Shown: piece by piece, positions 23,265-34,904 of the stretch
Layout: the number at the start of each line of letters is the position of its first letter
Position numbering within the stretch: position 1 is the first letter of the stretch
NCBI GenBank assembly: GCA_026168455.1
Contig: CM047426.1
Coordinates: 58,439,812 to 58,503,811 of the forward strand
Direction: 5' to 3'
Length of the DNA: 64,000 nucleotides
Source: Theocolax elegans
Lineage: Eukaryota; Arthropoda; Insecta; Hymenoptera; Cerocephalidae
Notes under the pieces: generated by a model
Told to the model about the DNA's origin: nothing
What the model saw: only the letters and a program-made list of their open reading frames with translations
The model's database searches: none
Made by a program: the position numbers and the translations under genes

Positions 23265-23559
23265 GGTGATGGAAGATACAAGTCTACATTTAAAAAAGAT
23301 TGACCTTGAGACTTATTTATCGTCATTGCAAATCCTAATCTTATTGGAAATTGCCTTCGAATCATGGTAAATGGTATGTCTTTAATTGCTGGACTTAGAT
23401 CAATTCGAGGTAAAAATACTGTTACACCTTCATGTTTTCCTGTAATCATTTCAGCTAAAATTATGTGCGTTCGTCATTTTCGTATTTTTAAACGTGTACC
23501 ATTACATAAACCTCCTCCTAAATTTAAATTTCTTAATAATATTACAATAGCGCCAACTT
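23265..23559 (-). pseudogene. Helitron helicase fragment (motifs V-VI region)
   Basis: The minus strand reads LLRNLNLGGGLCNGTRL, a TGA-interrupted linker, then EMITGKHEGVTVFLPRIDL and FAMTINKSQGQSF, which are signature blocks of the Helitron helicase. It continues across the satellite insertion into 24193 on one side and across the LTR insertion into 21248 on the other. At least one stop (about 23480) breaks it. Confidence 0.85.
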
Positions 23560-24173
23560 CTATATCTATATCTATATCTATATCTATATAGTAATTAAGA
23601 GGCGAAGTCTCCGGTCTTTCTGTGACGTAATTTTTCTCCGGTCTTTCTATTATGTAATTTTTCTCCGGTCTTTCTATGACGTCAATTTTCTCCGGCTATT
23701 TCGTTACGTAAATGATGATGCCCCAGGAAGTGAAATTTTAAAAAAAAATAATTGTAGTTGTCCTCCTAGTAGATGATGCACCGATGACCTGGAGGTCAGG
23801 ATGGCGACCTGGGCATCGTCTACAGGAAGTGACATTTTTTAAAAAATAATTGTAGTTGTCCTCCTAGTAGATGATGCCCCGATGACCTGGAGGTCAGGAT
23901 GGCGACCTGGACATCGTCTACAGGAAGTGACATTTTTTTAAAAAATAAATGTAGTTGTCGTCCTAGTAGATGATGCCCCGATGACCTGGAGGTCAGGATG
24001 GCGACCTGGACATCGCCTACAGGAAGTGAAATTTTTTTAAATTAATTGTAGTTGTCGTCCTAGTAGATGATGCCCCGATGACCTGGAGGTCAGGATGGCG
24101 ACCTGGACATCGTCTACAGGAAGTGGCATTTTTTTTTAAAATAATTGTAGTTGTCCTCCTAGTAGATGATGCA
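23560..24173 (-). mobile_element. Retroposed copy of the 98-bp satellite unit with 19-bp target duplication
   Basis: The 614-bp insert carries a (TCTATA)n tail (23560-23592), the 27-bp-repeat block (to about 23725) and about 4.5 satellite monomers. It is flanked by identical 19-mers, attacaatagcgccaactt, at 23541-23559 and 24174-24192. Removal of the insert and one 19-mer rejoins the Helitron helicase at its LKVGA/LLRN motif. A long duplication and a microsatellite tail at one end are the marks of target-primed reverse transcription, so the unit behaved as a SINE-like or LINE-dependent retroposon on the minus strand, with truncation at its 5' end. Confidence 0.8.
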
Positions 24174-24192
24174 ATTACAATAGCGCCAACTT

Positions 24193-24927
24193 TTAAAATT
24201 AACTTATGTGGTGGTAAGCCATTAGGCGTTATTGAATTAAAAAATTCTATTGGAATTGTATTATATATGTCCTCATTTTTATCAGAATTCGTTATATCAA
24301 CACTAATATATTCCCTAGGTTCTCCGTTTAATCGATTTAATATTTCATTATTAATCTTTAAGACATCTTTATTTGTTGGTGCTAATATTACTTTACTGTA
24401 TAGCGAGTTGTCATTAGAATTTATTAAAGGGCCAAAAGTTTCTGCAATTAAATCTCTGCGAGATAAAAGATTAGACGGTAAATTAATTAAATTATTATTT
24501 TTTTCAAAATCGCTACCATTACTACGTCGTTCTCCACTTTAAGTAGCCAATCTTGGAACATATTATCATTATTATTAATTCTTTTGTTGCCTTGTAATGA
24601 AACATTATTAAACATGTTCCATAGTTTGCTTTTTTTAACACAAGATTCTATTATTTGAATTCTATTTCCAAAACGTAAAACTGATAAAATTTGTCGAAAG
24701 TCACCAGATAATATTACAATTTTACCGCCAAATGGTTCGGAAGTTCTTTTAATAATCTATCAACAGCATCAAAAGCAAATTTAGATGCCATGGATATTTC
24801 ATCCCAAATTATAACCTTTATTTCTTTTAAATATTGTCCATATTCGGTTTTTAACTTTACATTGCAAGTAGATTGCTCTGTTAAATTAAATGGTAATTTA
24901 AATGCAGTGTGTATTTAAAGTTAAATT
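24193..24927 (-). pseudogene. Helitron helicase, central fragment
   Basis: In two minus-strand frames this encodes helicase motif II (VIIWDEISMASKFAFDAVDR), then VILSGDFRQIL, and a stretch with VILAPTNKDVLKINNEILN, all standard parts of the Helitron PIF1 helicase. At least one frameshift lies near 24740 and another at about 24920. Confidence 0.85.
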
Positions 24928-25617
24928 TTAAAGATTAGCTGCAATGCCAGTCCAAGCTACTGCTAATACATTTATATTCGAATTTTTTAAATATGCTATT
25001 AAATAATTATGTAAATAACTTTTACCACTACCTTCAGGACCGTCAATAAAAATTAATCTTTCTTTATTATTATTTTGAATAGCATTTATAGTGCCATTAA
25101 ATATATTCATCTGTATTTCAGATAAAGAACTTATGTTATTACTCACAGAAGAACAGTATGTAGTAAAATCATTTAAATCTTCGGTGTATATTTCATTAAT
25201 TTCATCTATTGAAGGTAAATCATTTTTATACAACGCGCAACCGTCTAATATTAAAATATCATTTAATTTATTTAAAACAATCTTTTCTGCTGCTTTTTCA
25301 TTCAATTTTGGATCGTAAAAATAATTTTTGTACTTATCATAAAGATTTCGAATATTATTTGGTTTATGAAAAATAATTATGAATGCAAATAATTGAATTA
25401 AAGCATTTGGAAATTGGTATATAACTGCTTCTTGTAAGCAATTATCCCATTCTTCATCTACTGATACCAATCCGCCGGCTGTTACTGCATCATAATAAGT
25501 TGGATATATTATATTATTAAAGGACCTTACATCCGTGAATGATGTTGCGCCCGTTACATGTAATAATAACATTCTAAAATAAAATAATTCTGGTTGTTTA
25601 GGATTAACATAATACAT
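24928..25617 (-). pseudogene. Helitron helicase, N-terminal part with Walker A
   Basis: A 229-codon open stretch. The first ~60 residues (PELFYFRMLLLHVTGATSF and DVRSF) are the block that precedes the helicase in Helitrons. Near residue 195 it has the Walker A motif FIDGPEGSGKSYL, followed by AVAWTGIAANL, where a frameshift ends it. It is joined upstream to the fragment at 25657-25878. ATP binding by this part powers unwinding during rolling-circle transposition; here it is only a remnant. Confidence 0.88.
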
Positions 25618-25656
25618 TCTACTTAAAATTGGCTTTGTAAATTTTTTTCTTTTAAC

Positions 25657-25878
25657 CTAATTTTTTTTATTTTCATCATATACGTAATAATTTGGTATTT
25701 GAATATATAATAAATTTTTAGATGCATTATCATACGTATTTAATTGAAACCAAGCAGTAAGTATGGTTGTAACATTGCGATCAATCGATTTTTCTTCTGA
25801 TCCTTCTTTGAAATATACATACTGTTCGTTTTCTAAATGTATTGCTAATCGATAAATAGCATGTGATTGTTTGTACAA
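25657..25878 (-). pseudogene. Helitron linker fragment
   Basis: The sequence SHAIYRLAIHLENEQYVYF and LTAWFQLN corresponds to the conserved Helitron block between Rep and helicase. Stops separate it from both neighbours. Confidence 0.75.
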
Positions 25879-25893
25879 TTTGAATTGAAATAA

Positions 25894-26487
25894 TCAATGC
25901 ATTGCTTCAGGAGGACATACATATCGAGTAGATAAGTATTGATCAATTTCATCGTAATTAAATACATTCTTATGTGATGAATCTTTATTATTAAAATTAT
26001 TTAAATCATTAGTATCACTTTTAAATCTGAATAAAGTACAATCAGACCCTTTATATAAATATTTAAATAAATACTTTATTGATTTAATTGTGCTGCATAT
26101 TTCAACATTAATATGACAATTGAATTTCAATAGTAAGTAAGGATTATAAGGAACTACATATTGATTAGTTGCTATTCTGTTAGAAGAATATTTAATTGCC
26201 CTCCCATTGTTACGACGACGATGTAAAGGATACCCATTGTAATCATTATAATTAGTGTTATTATTATAAGATTTAGGAAAATTTTTAGTACATTTTATTT
26301 TATTTTCGTCCATACAGGGTGAATTTAAATTTTGTTTTCCACGTGGTCCATGGATCTTGTGCTGCTTTACAAGCTCATATAATTTTGGATTAACATTCTT
26401 ATCTGGTATTTCAGCACTTATTATACTATCTACTTGATCTGAATTGTAAAATTTATCATTATCAACAAGATATAACAATAAATGCAT
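25894..26487 (-). pseudogene. Helitron Rep nuclease region
   Basis: A 197-codon open stretch. It starts with MHLLLYLVDNDKF, part of the histidine-containing Rep motif region (a G-x-P-H block lies just upstream in another frame). Farther on, VVPYNPYLLLKFNCHINVE and IKYLFKYLYKG match the conserved part of the Rep domain around the catalytic tyrosines. The Rep nuclease nicks and rejoins DNA strands in rolling-circle transposition. A stop at 25894 breaks it. Confidence 0.85.
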
Positions 26488-27035
26488 ATGAGGTAATCCA
26501 TGTTTTTGAAACTCAATTACATAAATGTATGCTGCGACTATTCCAAAAATGTTTTCCTTTAATAATTCTTCTACAAATGATTTTATGTTTCAATTGAAAA
26601 CTCGAGCCACAAGATCAAGTCGATCTAAAGTAGTTTCATTGAACTGTAAATTTTCAACTATTTCCGACCATTTTGGATTGCACGATTTAGTAATAAATAA
26701 GTCGGGTTTACCACACGTTTGAACTAGAGTCATTGCATCCATATAATTTTGTTGCAAAGCACGAGGACCGCCAATAAAAGTAGAGGGTAAAATAACCATT
26801 TTACCAACAGTTGTATTTTTATCTAATGCTTTATTATGTACATAATCCATTAACCCACGATACATTTCTGTTCTTAAGGATGATTGCTGTTTACGAATGT
26901 AAAACAAACGAGTACCCTCTACTTTACATCATGCATCAACACAAAACTGTAGACTTACTTTACCTAATTCTAAACAAGGATTAAAATTGTTTCGAATACT
27001 AAATTTGTAAGAATAATATTCTAAAGCAGTAACTA
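26488..27035 (-). pseudogene. Helitron N-terminal domain, broken
   Basis: The minus strand reads YIRKQQSSLRTEMYRGLMDY, then LPSTFIGGPRALQQNYMDAM and TKSCNPKWSEI, which are the standard motifs of the Helitron-like N-terminal domain. Upstream to about 27035 the same frame reads ALEYYSYKFSIRNNFNPC and is broken by a TGA (26926-26928) where relatives have Trp. A frame change between 26590 and 26487 joins it to the Rep part. Confidence 0.85.
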
Positions 27036-28012
27036 TGTTTTTTTATGTTATTACTGACACAAATTAGTAAAAAATAAAAATGTATACTGTAACAATAATT
27101 ATTATAATAATTAAGCAAAAAATATAATATAATTATCATGTATTAAAAAAAATTGTTTGACGATGTATAATTACAAAAATAATACATTATTACAATAATT
27201 ATTATACATTATTATTATTATGTATACATTATTACTGTAATGTATACTGTACAAAAATAGTTATAATTTCATAATGAAAATCGCATTAATTAAGGATATA
27301 TTCTACCGAGAGATTAATTAATTTTATTCGACCGAGGGAGCGTTCGCGACCGAGGAATGGTAGCTATAGTAATTAATTGAAATAAAAATATATAACACTT
27401 AAATGTATACAACTTTTATTTGTAAACGATTAAACAAATTAATTATAAATAATCATTAAATATTCTTTTACATTTTATGCACCGTTAAATTTATTCAGTG
27501 ACGTCAATATTGATGTAAACATTAATTACATGCTTATATTAAAATTAATACAAAAACGAACGTCAAACAAATTTTGAATTAATTGATTATTACGCGCCTT
27601 TAAAGTTACGCAGTGTTTTGTTTAACGTATGATTTATTTACATCATATGTTAGCAGTCTATTCGCGCCTATAAGTTTTTATTTTATCGGAGATATAAAAA
27701 CGTTTACGGTTTAATTAAATGCATAAAGTAGCATAATATTAATTTAAGAAAAGTGAAAGTAATAGTGTCAATTTATCGTTCAACAACATCGCTTGAAGAG
27801 GAGAAATAACTTTTAATTGAGGAATCTGTAACCAGGGAAGTATAGTTTTTTACACTTTTTTAGTTGTGAGTGAAATTTGTTTATTTAAGGTGTTTGGGTT
27901 TAATTGTAGTTTATTACACATAGACAGTTACTTTACTGTTTTATTGTGAATCACGGAAATTGATTATTTTGCTGCGTTTTTAATTTGAGTTTGTTACAGA
28001 TAGAGGGTAATA
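27036..28012. other. AT-rich DNA, nothing recognised
   Basis: This stretch of low-complexity ATTAT/TAATA DNA holds no recognisable gene. A small GC-richer patch at 27310-27365 has CGACCGAG twice. It may contain the 5' end of the THAP transposon, but I could not find its terminal inverted repeat. Confidence 0.4.
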
Positions 28013-30564
28013 ATGAAAAATAACAAGGTCTACGATAGGTGTCAATATTTCCTGTGCAACAATGGTAAACACAAAGGGCAGCATCTTTTTAGATTTCCAG
28101 GAGACGGTAGCCGACAAAAAACTTGGATTGAAAATTCAGGTGCCAGGTTTTTTTGTACATACTATTTAATGTTGCTTTAGTCATTTTCTCTGCAATTAGT
28201 ACACCGTTTTTTTAATTGTTTAATGTTATCGTTAAAACAGCCATGTTTGTGAAATAGAAATTTGCGAAGTATAAATTTATTTATTTTTTGGTTGAAGGTT
28301 TTTTCGTATATTTTCCTTTTTGATTGGGTTATTGCAAAAAAAGTTAAATTTTTTTAATTCGCAGTTCAAAAAAATGTCGATATTTATGGTTGAAAAATTG
28401 TTAATATTAGAAAAGTTTTGATACTAAAGTATTGTTTTGACACACTTACACACACACACATATATATATAACTTTTCTATATATTACTTTTCTAAAAAAG
28501 TGCGCGCTCGGTCTTTTGATTTTTCTGTAATTGAAGTATATTTTAAAAAATACAAAAAATAAGTCTTTTCCCGAAAATTGAGCCTCCGAAAAATTTTTTC
28601 CGCAAAAATACAGTTAATTGACGTTGCACAAACACAGTTTTTTGGCTTTTTTTAAGCTATTTTTCAATTTTAGCTGTAATACCCCCTTAATTTCTTATTT
28701 TTCCCATAACTTTTAGGCAAATTAACCGATTTCAGCTTAGTTTTGTGTTTGTAAGTCATAGTACTTTTCATGTAGCGATTAATCTCGTGCCAAATTGAAT
28801 GATCCCGTGCGCGCATTTATGTAATAATTAATAACTATATGTATATATTGAAAATGTATCGTGTATAGAGTATTGCACTTTTTAAAGGCTTTTTAGAGGT
28901 TTTAAATGCATTTTCGTCGCTCTATCTTAAATTTTGCAAAATTTTTCTGTTTATTTTATCGAAAACACCATAATCTTCTAATTGAAAATAAAATGTGAAG
29001 TATGTTTTCAAGTTTCGTTGTTTATAAAGCAGTATTCAACTAGAAAATAGTACCTTATTAAGTATGTATTTTGCATATAATGAAAGGGTTAAATAGGCCA
29101 AATTACAGGAATCTACACGTTTTAACCCAAAAATTGTATAAAAGTATTGAATTAAAAATCGGAAATAATTCGTACGGATAGCTTAAAATATAAGGGAAGT
29201 CCTGCGGTTTCATATTTGAAGAAAAAAATAACTTTTTTAATAACAATTATTAGTCAAAAAGGCAGAAATGTTTAACTCAAACATCAGCATTAAATGATCG
29301 GTTTAAAAATCTGGAAAAATTTATATTTTATTGTTTAAAACGTGTTTGAACGCCTAACGGTCAGGATTTTTTCAAAAATTCATATTTTTGTTTTTAAAAA
29401 ATTTTTAAATAACCATTTTCTCAGTGTGATATGTCCTTATACTAAATAATTTAATTAGGTAATCCTCGTCTTCGATATTTGGCACCAACCAGTGTGCGGA
29501 CTGCAGGGCTTTGTGCTGCCCATTTTACCGATGCCGATTTTAGTGACAGCACAAAGACAAGATTGTGTAGGAATAGTTGCCCTATACATTGGCAGACTGT
29601 ACAAAATGTCCAACGAGATGTTCAGTCTGCCAATGAGACACTATCACAACCTCTATTTCAAGGCGATACATTAGCTGCCTCAAATCAATCTGTTTCTGCG
29701 AATGTTACAGTTGACGAGGCATCTAATTTAAGTATCGAAGTAATTACTGAATTACATGTCTCAAATAATTCTGTTATTGTAAATAATTTACCTGAAGAGA
29801 CATCTAATTACATTGCCTTGAATACTGATAATCAGATTCAAAATAGTTTGCCAAAATCTACGTACCCTTCTGGTAAAGAGATTTTTTTTAATTTAGGAGA
29901 AGAAGATGTAGAAACATCATATTTAAATTCTGAAATTCCTTCAAGTATGTCAAGAAAAGAATCTGAATATCAGAAAAAAACTCCCGTACCTCCAAAAAAA
30001 CGCTTTAAAAGTATTGTTTTTAAAGCAAATTATTATAGATCTAAGTGCTTGTCTTTACAATCAAAGGTACAGGAGTTACAACGGCTGTTAAAAAATGAAA
30101 CGGCTAGAAATTTTCGTCTGCACAAGCGCCTCAAAAATCAAGTAATGAATAAAATAAACGATATTGATGACTTGTTAAAAGATAAAGATATTACTCCTGT
30201 TTCGCAAACGATGATTAAGCTGCAACTGCATAAAAGAAAATCGGCTTACACGAGTGATGAAAAAGATTTGTGTAAGAAGATATATTTTTACTCTGCAGCA
30301 GCTTATTCCCGTTTGCGTAACGCTGGTTTAACTTTACCTTCAGAGTCTACTGTAAGAGCGTGGGTTTCCGAGTATAGCGTTTTTCCAGGTGTAAATAAAA
30401 TAATTCTAGATAAAGTCCAAATTTACTTAAATTTATTGTCTCCGATAGAAAGAGTATGCGCGCTAAAATTCGACGAAATGTCTATTAAATGTTTTGAAGA
30501 ATATTCAAAAAGTCAAGATTTGATTGAAGGTCTTTGCGATATGGGTAGTAATCGAAATAAGTAG
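28013..30564 (+). pseudogene. P-element/THAP9-like transposase, N-terminal exons
   Basis: Exon 1 (28013-28139) starts MKNNKVYDRCQYFLC. An intron (28140-29458, GT...AG, splitting a Gly codon G|GT) leads to exon 2 (29459-30564). Joined, they give a complete THAP zinc finger: C-x4-C in exon 1, a Trp, then LCAAHF in exon 2 as the C-x2-H pair. A coiled-coil-like basic segment follows (residues ~205-255), then the P-transposase core motifs LPSESTVRAW and CALKFDEMSIK, whose Asp fits the first catalytic acid. The frame ends at TAG 30562-30564. THAP domains bind the transposon ends. The rest of the core is missing or scrambled (next entry). Confidence 0.85.
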
Positions 30565-31611
30565 TCGAATAAGCATCCGGAAATTCAAAAGCTACTAGTT
30601 GATTTTGTTCATTGGTCGAAACAATGGACTGTTAAATCTAAGGGTAAAGTTTTAAAACCACCTTCTTTTACCGGTACTCCTTTGACTGTTACAGTTTTCA
30701 TCGAATTATATAATATGATATCCAACTTTCATTTCCGGATTTTCAATTGGCAACAGCTTTGTGTAATCAAGATTCTGTAGAGCACATTCACTCAAAATTA
30801 CGAGGAAGGGGTGGTTTCAATGCTAATCCCACTTGCAGAATGTACAGATTAAGTATTAGGCATATTTTATCTACTGATGTCATTGAAACAAGTAAAAAAG
30901 GGAATGTTTTGATTGAAGAAGCCCACTCCTTGCTCGAATCGAGTAAAACTACAGATTCAGGAAAACCTTTGAACTTGATTACACAAGCTCAAGCACAGTT
31001 AAATGAATATGATTCACAAGAATTGAGTGAAATTAAAGAACTTCTAGAAGCTGCTAGAATGATGGATGCTTATGAACCGATCGATTCAACTAATTTAGAA
31101 GCAAAATCCTTGTACGAGAGAGATGCTGTTGCATACTTGGCAGGATATGTTGCTCGTAAGTCTCTTAAAAAAGTGGATGTTCTGAGTGTGAGATTGATTT
31201 TATGAAAAACAATGATGATCCTCGAAGTAGTAACGAAGTGTATATTGAACACAGAGAATATCCACATTTAGATCAGAAACTTTCACAAGTTGCGTACTTG
31301 ACGAGACCAACGGATCTTTTCATGGAGGTTGTTCATTGCCAACTAGAAGCTCTTAATGTTCATTACCAAAATGTATGGCACCAGAGACAATTATTGCAAC
31401 AATTGACAGAGATAGCAATGAAAAATTCTCATGAAACGCCTCTTGGTTTGACAACGTCCATAAATGTTTTAATCATAGATTAGATGCATTAAAATTTTTA
31501 TTATTAGTTAAAATTTATGCAAAAACTCGAGAGAGAAACAATAGCAGAAAATCTGTGAAAAGGCATTTATCGACAAAAAATCAAAAATTAAAGAATATTC
31601 AAAATTTGTAA
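30565..31611 (+). pseudogene. P-element-like transposase, C-terminal remnants
   Basis: Between 30565 and 30745 only a short remnant in shifted frames is seen, so the middle of the catalytic core appears deleted compared with P/THAP9 transposases of 750-900 residues. From 30747 the frame reads NQDSVEHIHSKLRGRGGFN and later AYLAGYVARKS, both diagnostic of this family. A frame change near 31200 leads to LTRPTDLFMEVVHCQLEAL, and another near 31450 leads to NHRLDALKFLLLVKIYAKTR and the likely natural stop at 31609. With three frames and an internal deletion this is a dead copy. Confidence 0.82.
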
Positions 31612-32485
31612 ACTACGTTGTCACTTTTTATAATTTTTGATTATAAATTTAATTATTATTTTTAATGAATGCACATGTATGTTATTTGGTTTTTGATTAT
31701 CCAAAGATTATTTAATTTAATTTAATTTAATTTTTCATTACCAATTTTAAGGTAAATAGTGTACTTAATATTGTATTTGTTTTGTAACAAAGCTAGTCAA
31801 AAATAATTTTATATCGCTCTTTTAATTTTAAACTTTTCTTAACTTTAATTATAACGCATTTTACTGCAATATTAAATAAAATTTAATAGAATTCTTTTTT
31901 TTGTAATATTTTAGTATATTTAATAGTATAAATAACATTATTTTTGAGTTTCAGTTGAATATTTACTATTTATGTATTTATGATGTAAATATAAATTGTT
32001 TTATATTCTTCGAGTTGTGGAGGACTGTGGAGACTCCAGTGGTGAAAATAGGGCTATTGGCGAAGGTTCCACAATTATATTTAAAAATAATTAAATCAAT
32101 TAAATATAACCACATTGTATAAATTTATCAGATCGTAAATTATTTTTTTATGTTGCATATGCTGATTGATTTATTTCATTTTAAATATAATAAACAAAAA
32201 CCTAACGCGCTTTCGGCAGTACCTCGAGGGTAGTGTGGAAAACTGTCGCGTTAATATTTTTATTGTTAACGTAATATAATCATATAATTGAAAGATTATT
32301 ATACAGTTTATTTTATTACAATTAATGTTTTAGAAATTCATTCTTGAATTATTGAAATAGTTATTATTATTATATGAATTTATATTTATAACGGGTACGG
32401 ATTTCGAGTGTCGGCGTAGGTTAGGTCCCTGAATTATTGGCGACGTTCGTCGATAGGACCAAGTCGACTAGCCGGGATAATTGCG
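31612..32485. other. AT-rich DNA, nothing recognised
   Basis: No gene seen. A GC-richer patch at about 32010-32080 and a short inverted repeat (AACGCG at 32203/CGCGTT at 32248) are the only landmarks. The right end of the THAP transposon is probably here but was not identified. Confidence 0.35.
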
Positions 32486-33303
32486 AATGGTAGCGCAGTG
32501 GTGAGGCTTCTGCCTCGCGCTCCCGGGATCGTGGGTTCGCGCCCCGATACATATTATGTACCGTATTTAACTTTTTTTAAGGTAATATGTACCGTATTTA
32601 AATTTAAGGTAATATATTATATTACCGAACCCCGTTATATATTATAAAAATAATAATAATTAATATAAATCAAATTTTAAACATATAAAAACTAAGGAAT
32701 ATATGAATTTACAAAAATTATAATTCACATATTAAAAATAATTAATTTATTAAATAAATTTAATAATGGTTTGTATGTACGTTGAATAAATTGAAAAAAA
32801 TTAATTATTTAAAAATACAGTAAAACTACAATAAATAAGTAGTTAATTTAAGTTATTTATTCAAGTTACTTATAATTTTATTATAGTATCAATTAATTAA
32901 CTTTTTTTTTAAATTTATACAACAAACTTATAATTACTCTTTTGTTAAATTTAATTATTAAGCTAATTATTTTTAATATGCAAATTATAATGTTTATTAA
33001 ATAATATATTCCTTAATTTTTATATGTTTAAAAATTGTTTTATATTTGTTATTATTATTTTTATGATATAAAGTCATATAATAATAATAACTATGTCAAT
33101 ATTTAGTTATATAAAATCTATTATATAAGTAATTATTAAAATAGATATTTATCAATTATTTATTAAAATTATGTAATATAAACCTATCAAATAATTAAAT
33201 AAATTAAATAACTTAAAAAAAATTAAGATTACGTGTTTTGAACCCGAGACCCTTTGGGTAACCGATTGCATACGCGCACCTTAACGCTCACGGCTACCGT
33301 ATT
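32486..33303. repeat. Palindrome with tRNA-like sequences at both ends
   Basis: At the left (plus strand, about 32486-32553) are an A box (TAGCGCAGTGG) and a B box (GGTTCGCGCCC) about 35 bp apart. At the right (minus strand, about 33301-33236) there is a second pair (GGTAGCCGTGAG and GGGTTCAA). The AT-rich interior is inverted: 32662-32750 pairs with 32959-33049 at high identity, including AAACATATAAAAACTAAGGA against TCCTTAATTTTTATATGTTT. Two tRNA-derived SINEs lying tail to tail, or one foldback element, would explain it. Neither tRNA-like part can form a full cloverleaf. Confidence 0.6.
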
Positions 33304-34559
33304 TATACGGTTTGCAAATCTCGAAACTTATATTTAAGTTGTGCCTCGTGGTAGGAAGCTTACAGTTAAGTATTTATTTATTTTAATATCTACTGTTATA
33401 ATTTTTTTTAATTTTTAATTTTATAATTATAATTATTTGATTTTATTAAGAACTAGGAAAAAAAAATTTTTTAAGAGTCTGGTGATTTGAACCATGGTCA
33501 CACTGGTCTGGTTCTCGTTACCCCCTGCTTCGCTAGTCGAGTTCATACTCCCCGCCGGAGTAGGAACCAATCGGAATCACTTGGTATACCCCGCCTCTTC
33601 TATTTTCAAATCGTGCGAAAGCTTCGAGCAGCAGCAGCTAGGTGGTATCGCTGTCGTTTCTGTCTCGACTTTTTAACATTGGATCGGCAATCTCATTGTA
33701 CTAATCTCTGTCTGCAGTGAGCCGCATTCCGCCTTCCTAAATTCGCCCCCTCTCTGAACCGATCGCAGCCGAGCTTGAGCCCGCGTAAAGGACGCGACTG
33801 GCACCCGTAAGTATTATATGAATCGCATCGGATAATAAATTTAGTTATTATACAAATATCTTATTTTTATTATCCCCATCACCTGCACCCTAATCCCCAG
33901 TGCAGCGTGACAAAGTATGTAATAAAATTACGTGCCAAAACTACGCGCCAATATGTACGTAACAAAATGTTCGAATTTAGCATGTAACAATACGTACTTT
34001 TGGTACGTGCTTTTATTACGTAACAAAATTACGTATTTATTTTCAATAGGGTGATGTTCAAAAATCACCGACTATCGTACATTTTCGGTGCAGAAATTTT
34101 TTAAGATGTCTTTTGTATTATTGACTTGGAACTTTGTAGAATGACTTATTATTTAATTATCTAGTGTTTCTGTATTCGGGTTTTGCCTAAATTGCGTATT
34201 TTTTAAATAAATGGAATAATTATATTTTTTTGATCGGTCGATAACCTGCCGGTTTTGCAACCTCCTTAATAAATAGTGCCTATAATATATAGAAAACATT
34301 AATAATTATCAATTTATAAAAGGAAACTTAAAAATGCAATAGGTATGGGCACTCGGATCTTTCTATTGTTTAGTTATAAACATTTGATTAAATTAATCAT
34401 TTTAAATATTCATTGTATTGATGTAATATAAATATTGCATTTTATTTAACTATACACCAACATATACAAAGACTTAAGTACCTGCACTACATTTTGTAGT
34501 TACCGTTGACAATTGTCTTGCGACAGGCGTTTAAGGGGATGCCATACCTGAATTAAATC
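33304..34559. other. Mixed DNA with a possible LTR remnant and a short palindrome
   Basis: At 33474-33515 the minus strand has a B-box-like GGTTCAAATC. The GC-richer part from about 33480 to 33927 ends ...CACCCTAATCCCCAGTG then CAGCGTGACA, resembling the end of the block at 44215-44395, and may be an LTR remnant. The inverted repeat at 33934-34026 is built on GTAATAAAATTACGTGCC and its complement. From 34030 to the BEL element nothing was recognised. Confidence 0.35.
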
Positions 34560-34819
34560 TGTTCTGAAAATGTGAGTGTTACGGGCGAACAACATTGTAT
34601 AAAAAAAAAACCGTCGAATTAGCGCCCTCTCTCGAGAATAAAATGAATACGCGCGTTCGTCTCAAAAAAGAGAGCAGAAGCCGAGGAGACGTTGACGAAA
34701 GCGAACGCTCCCCACCACTTTGTATATTTTCGACATTGTATTCCTTCGTTTTAATAAACATTCTCTTTATATATATATAAAAATCCTTGTGTTACGAGTT
34801 TATCACCAAATCCTGAACA
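34560..34819 (+). repeat. 5' LTR of BEL/Pao element
   Basis: TGTTCTG...CTGAACA. It contains a TATAAAA box (about 34598) and AATAAA-type signals near 34638 and 34753, followed by a TA microsatellite. Short open frames on both strands are repeated in the 3' LTR and are not genes. Confidence 0.95.
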
Positions 34820-34821
34820 AT

Positions 34822-34839
34822 TGGCGACCGCGACAGGAC
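34822..34839 (+). other. Primer binding site of BEL/Pao element
   Basis: TGGCGACCGCGACAGGAC lies two bases after the LTR. It differs at a single position from the tRNA-Arg-type site of gypsy-A (6881-6898). Confidence 0.8.
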
Positions 34840-34904
34840 ATAGTGAAAATTCAGTGTGTTGGTTATTGTTAGAAGACTCGGACTTAGTTTACGAAAAAAT
34901 AAAG

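Larger units (their letters stand above)
21060..27035 (-). mobile_element. Decayed Helitron (Rep/helicase) with two nested insertions
   Basis: Minus-strand fragments in several frames add up, in order, to the Helitron N-terminal domain, the Rep nuclease with its KYLYKG region, and a PIF1-type helicase with Walker A (GPEGSGKS), motif II (IIWDEISM), SGDFRQIL, the LKVGA...LLRNLN and NGTR block, and the terminal KSQGQ and YVALSRV motifs. Frameshifts and stops separate the pieces. Two later insertions are excised cleanly by their target duplications: 21254-23264 and 23560-24173. Rolling-circle Helitrons move using this single protein. This copy cannot encode it intact. Confidence 0.9.

Noticed and set aside
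23560..24173. Non-autonomous Helitron as the carrier of the satellite
   Set aside because: Helitrons insert without target duplication; this copy has a 19-bp duplication and a microsatellite tail.
32486..32553. A functional tRNA gene
   Set aside because: A and B boxes are present but acceptor arms do not pair and no cloverleaf forms; treated as SINE-like.
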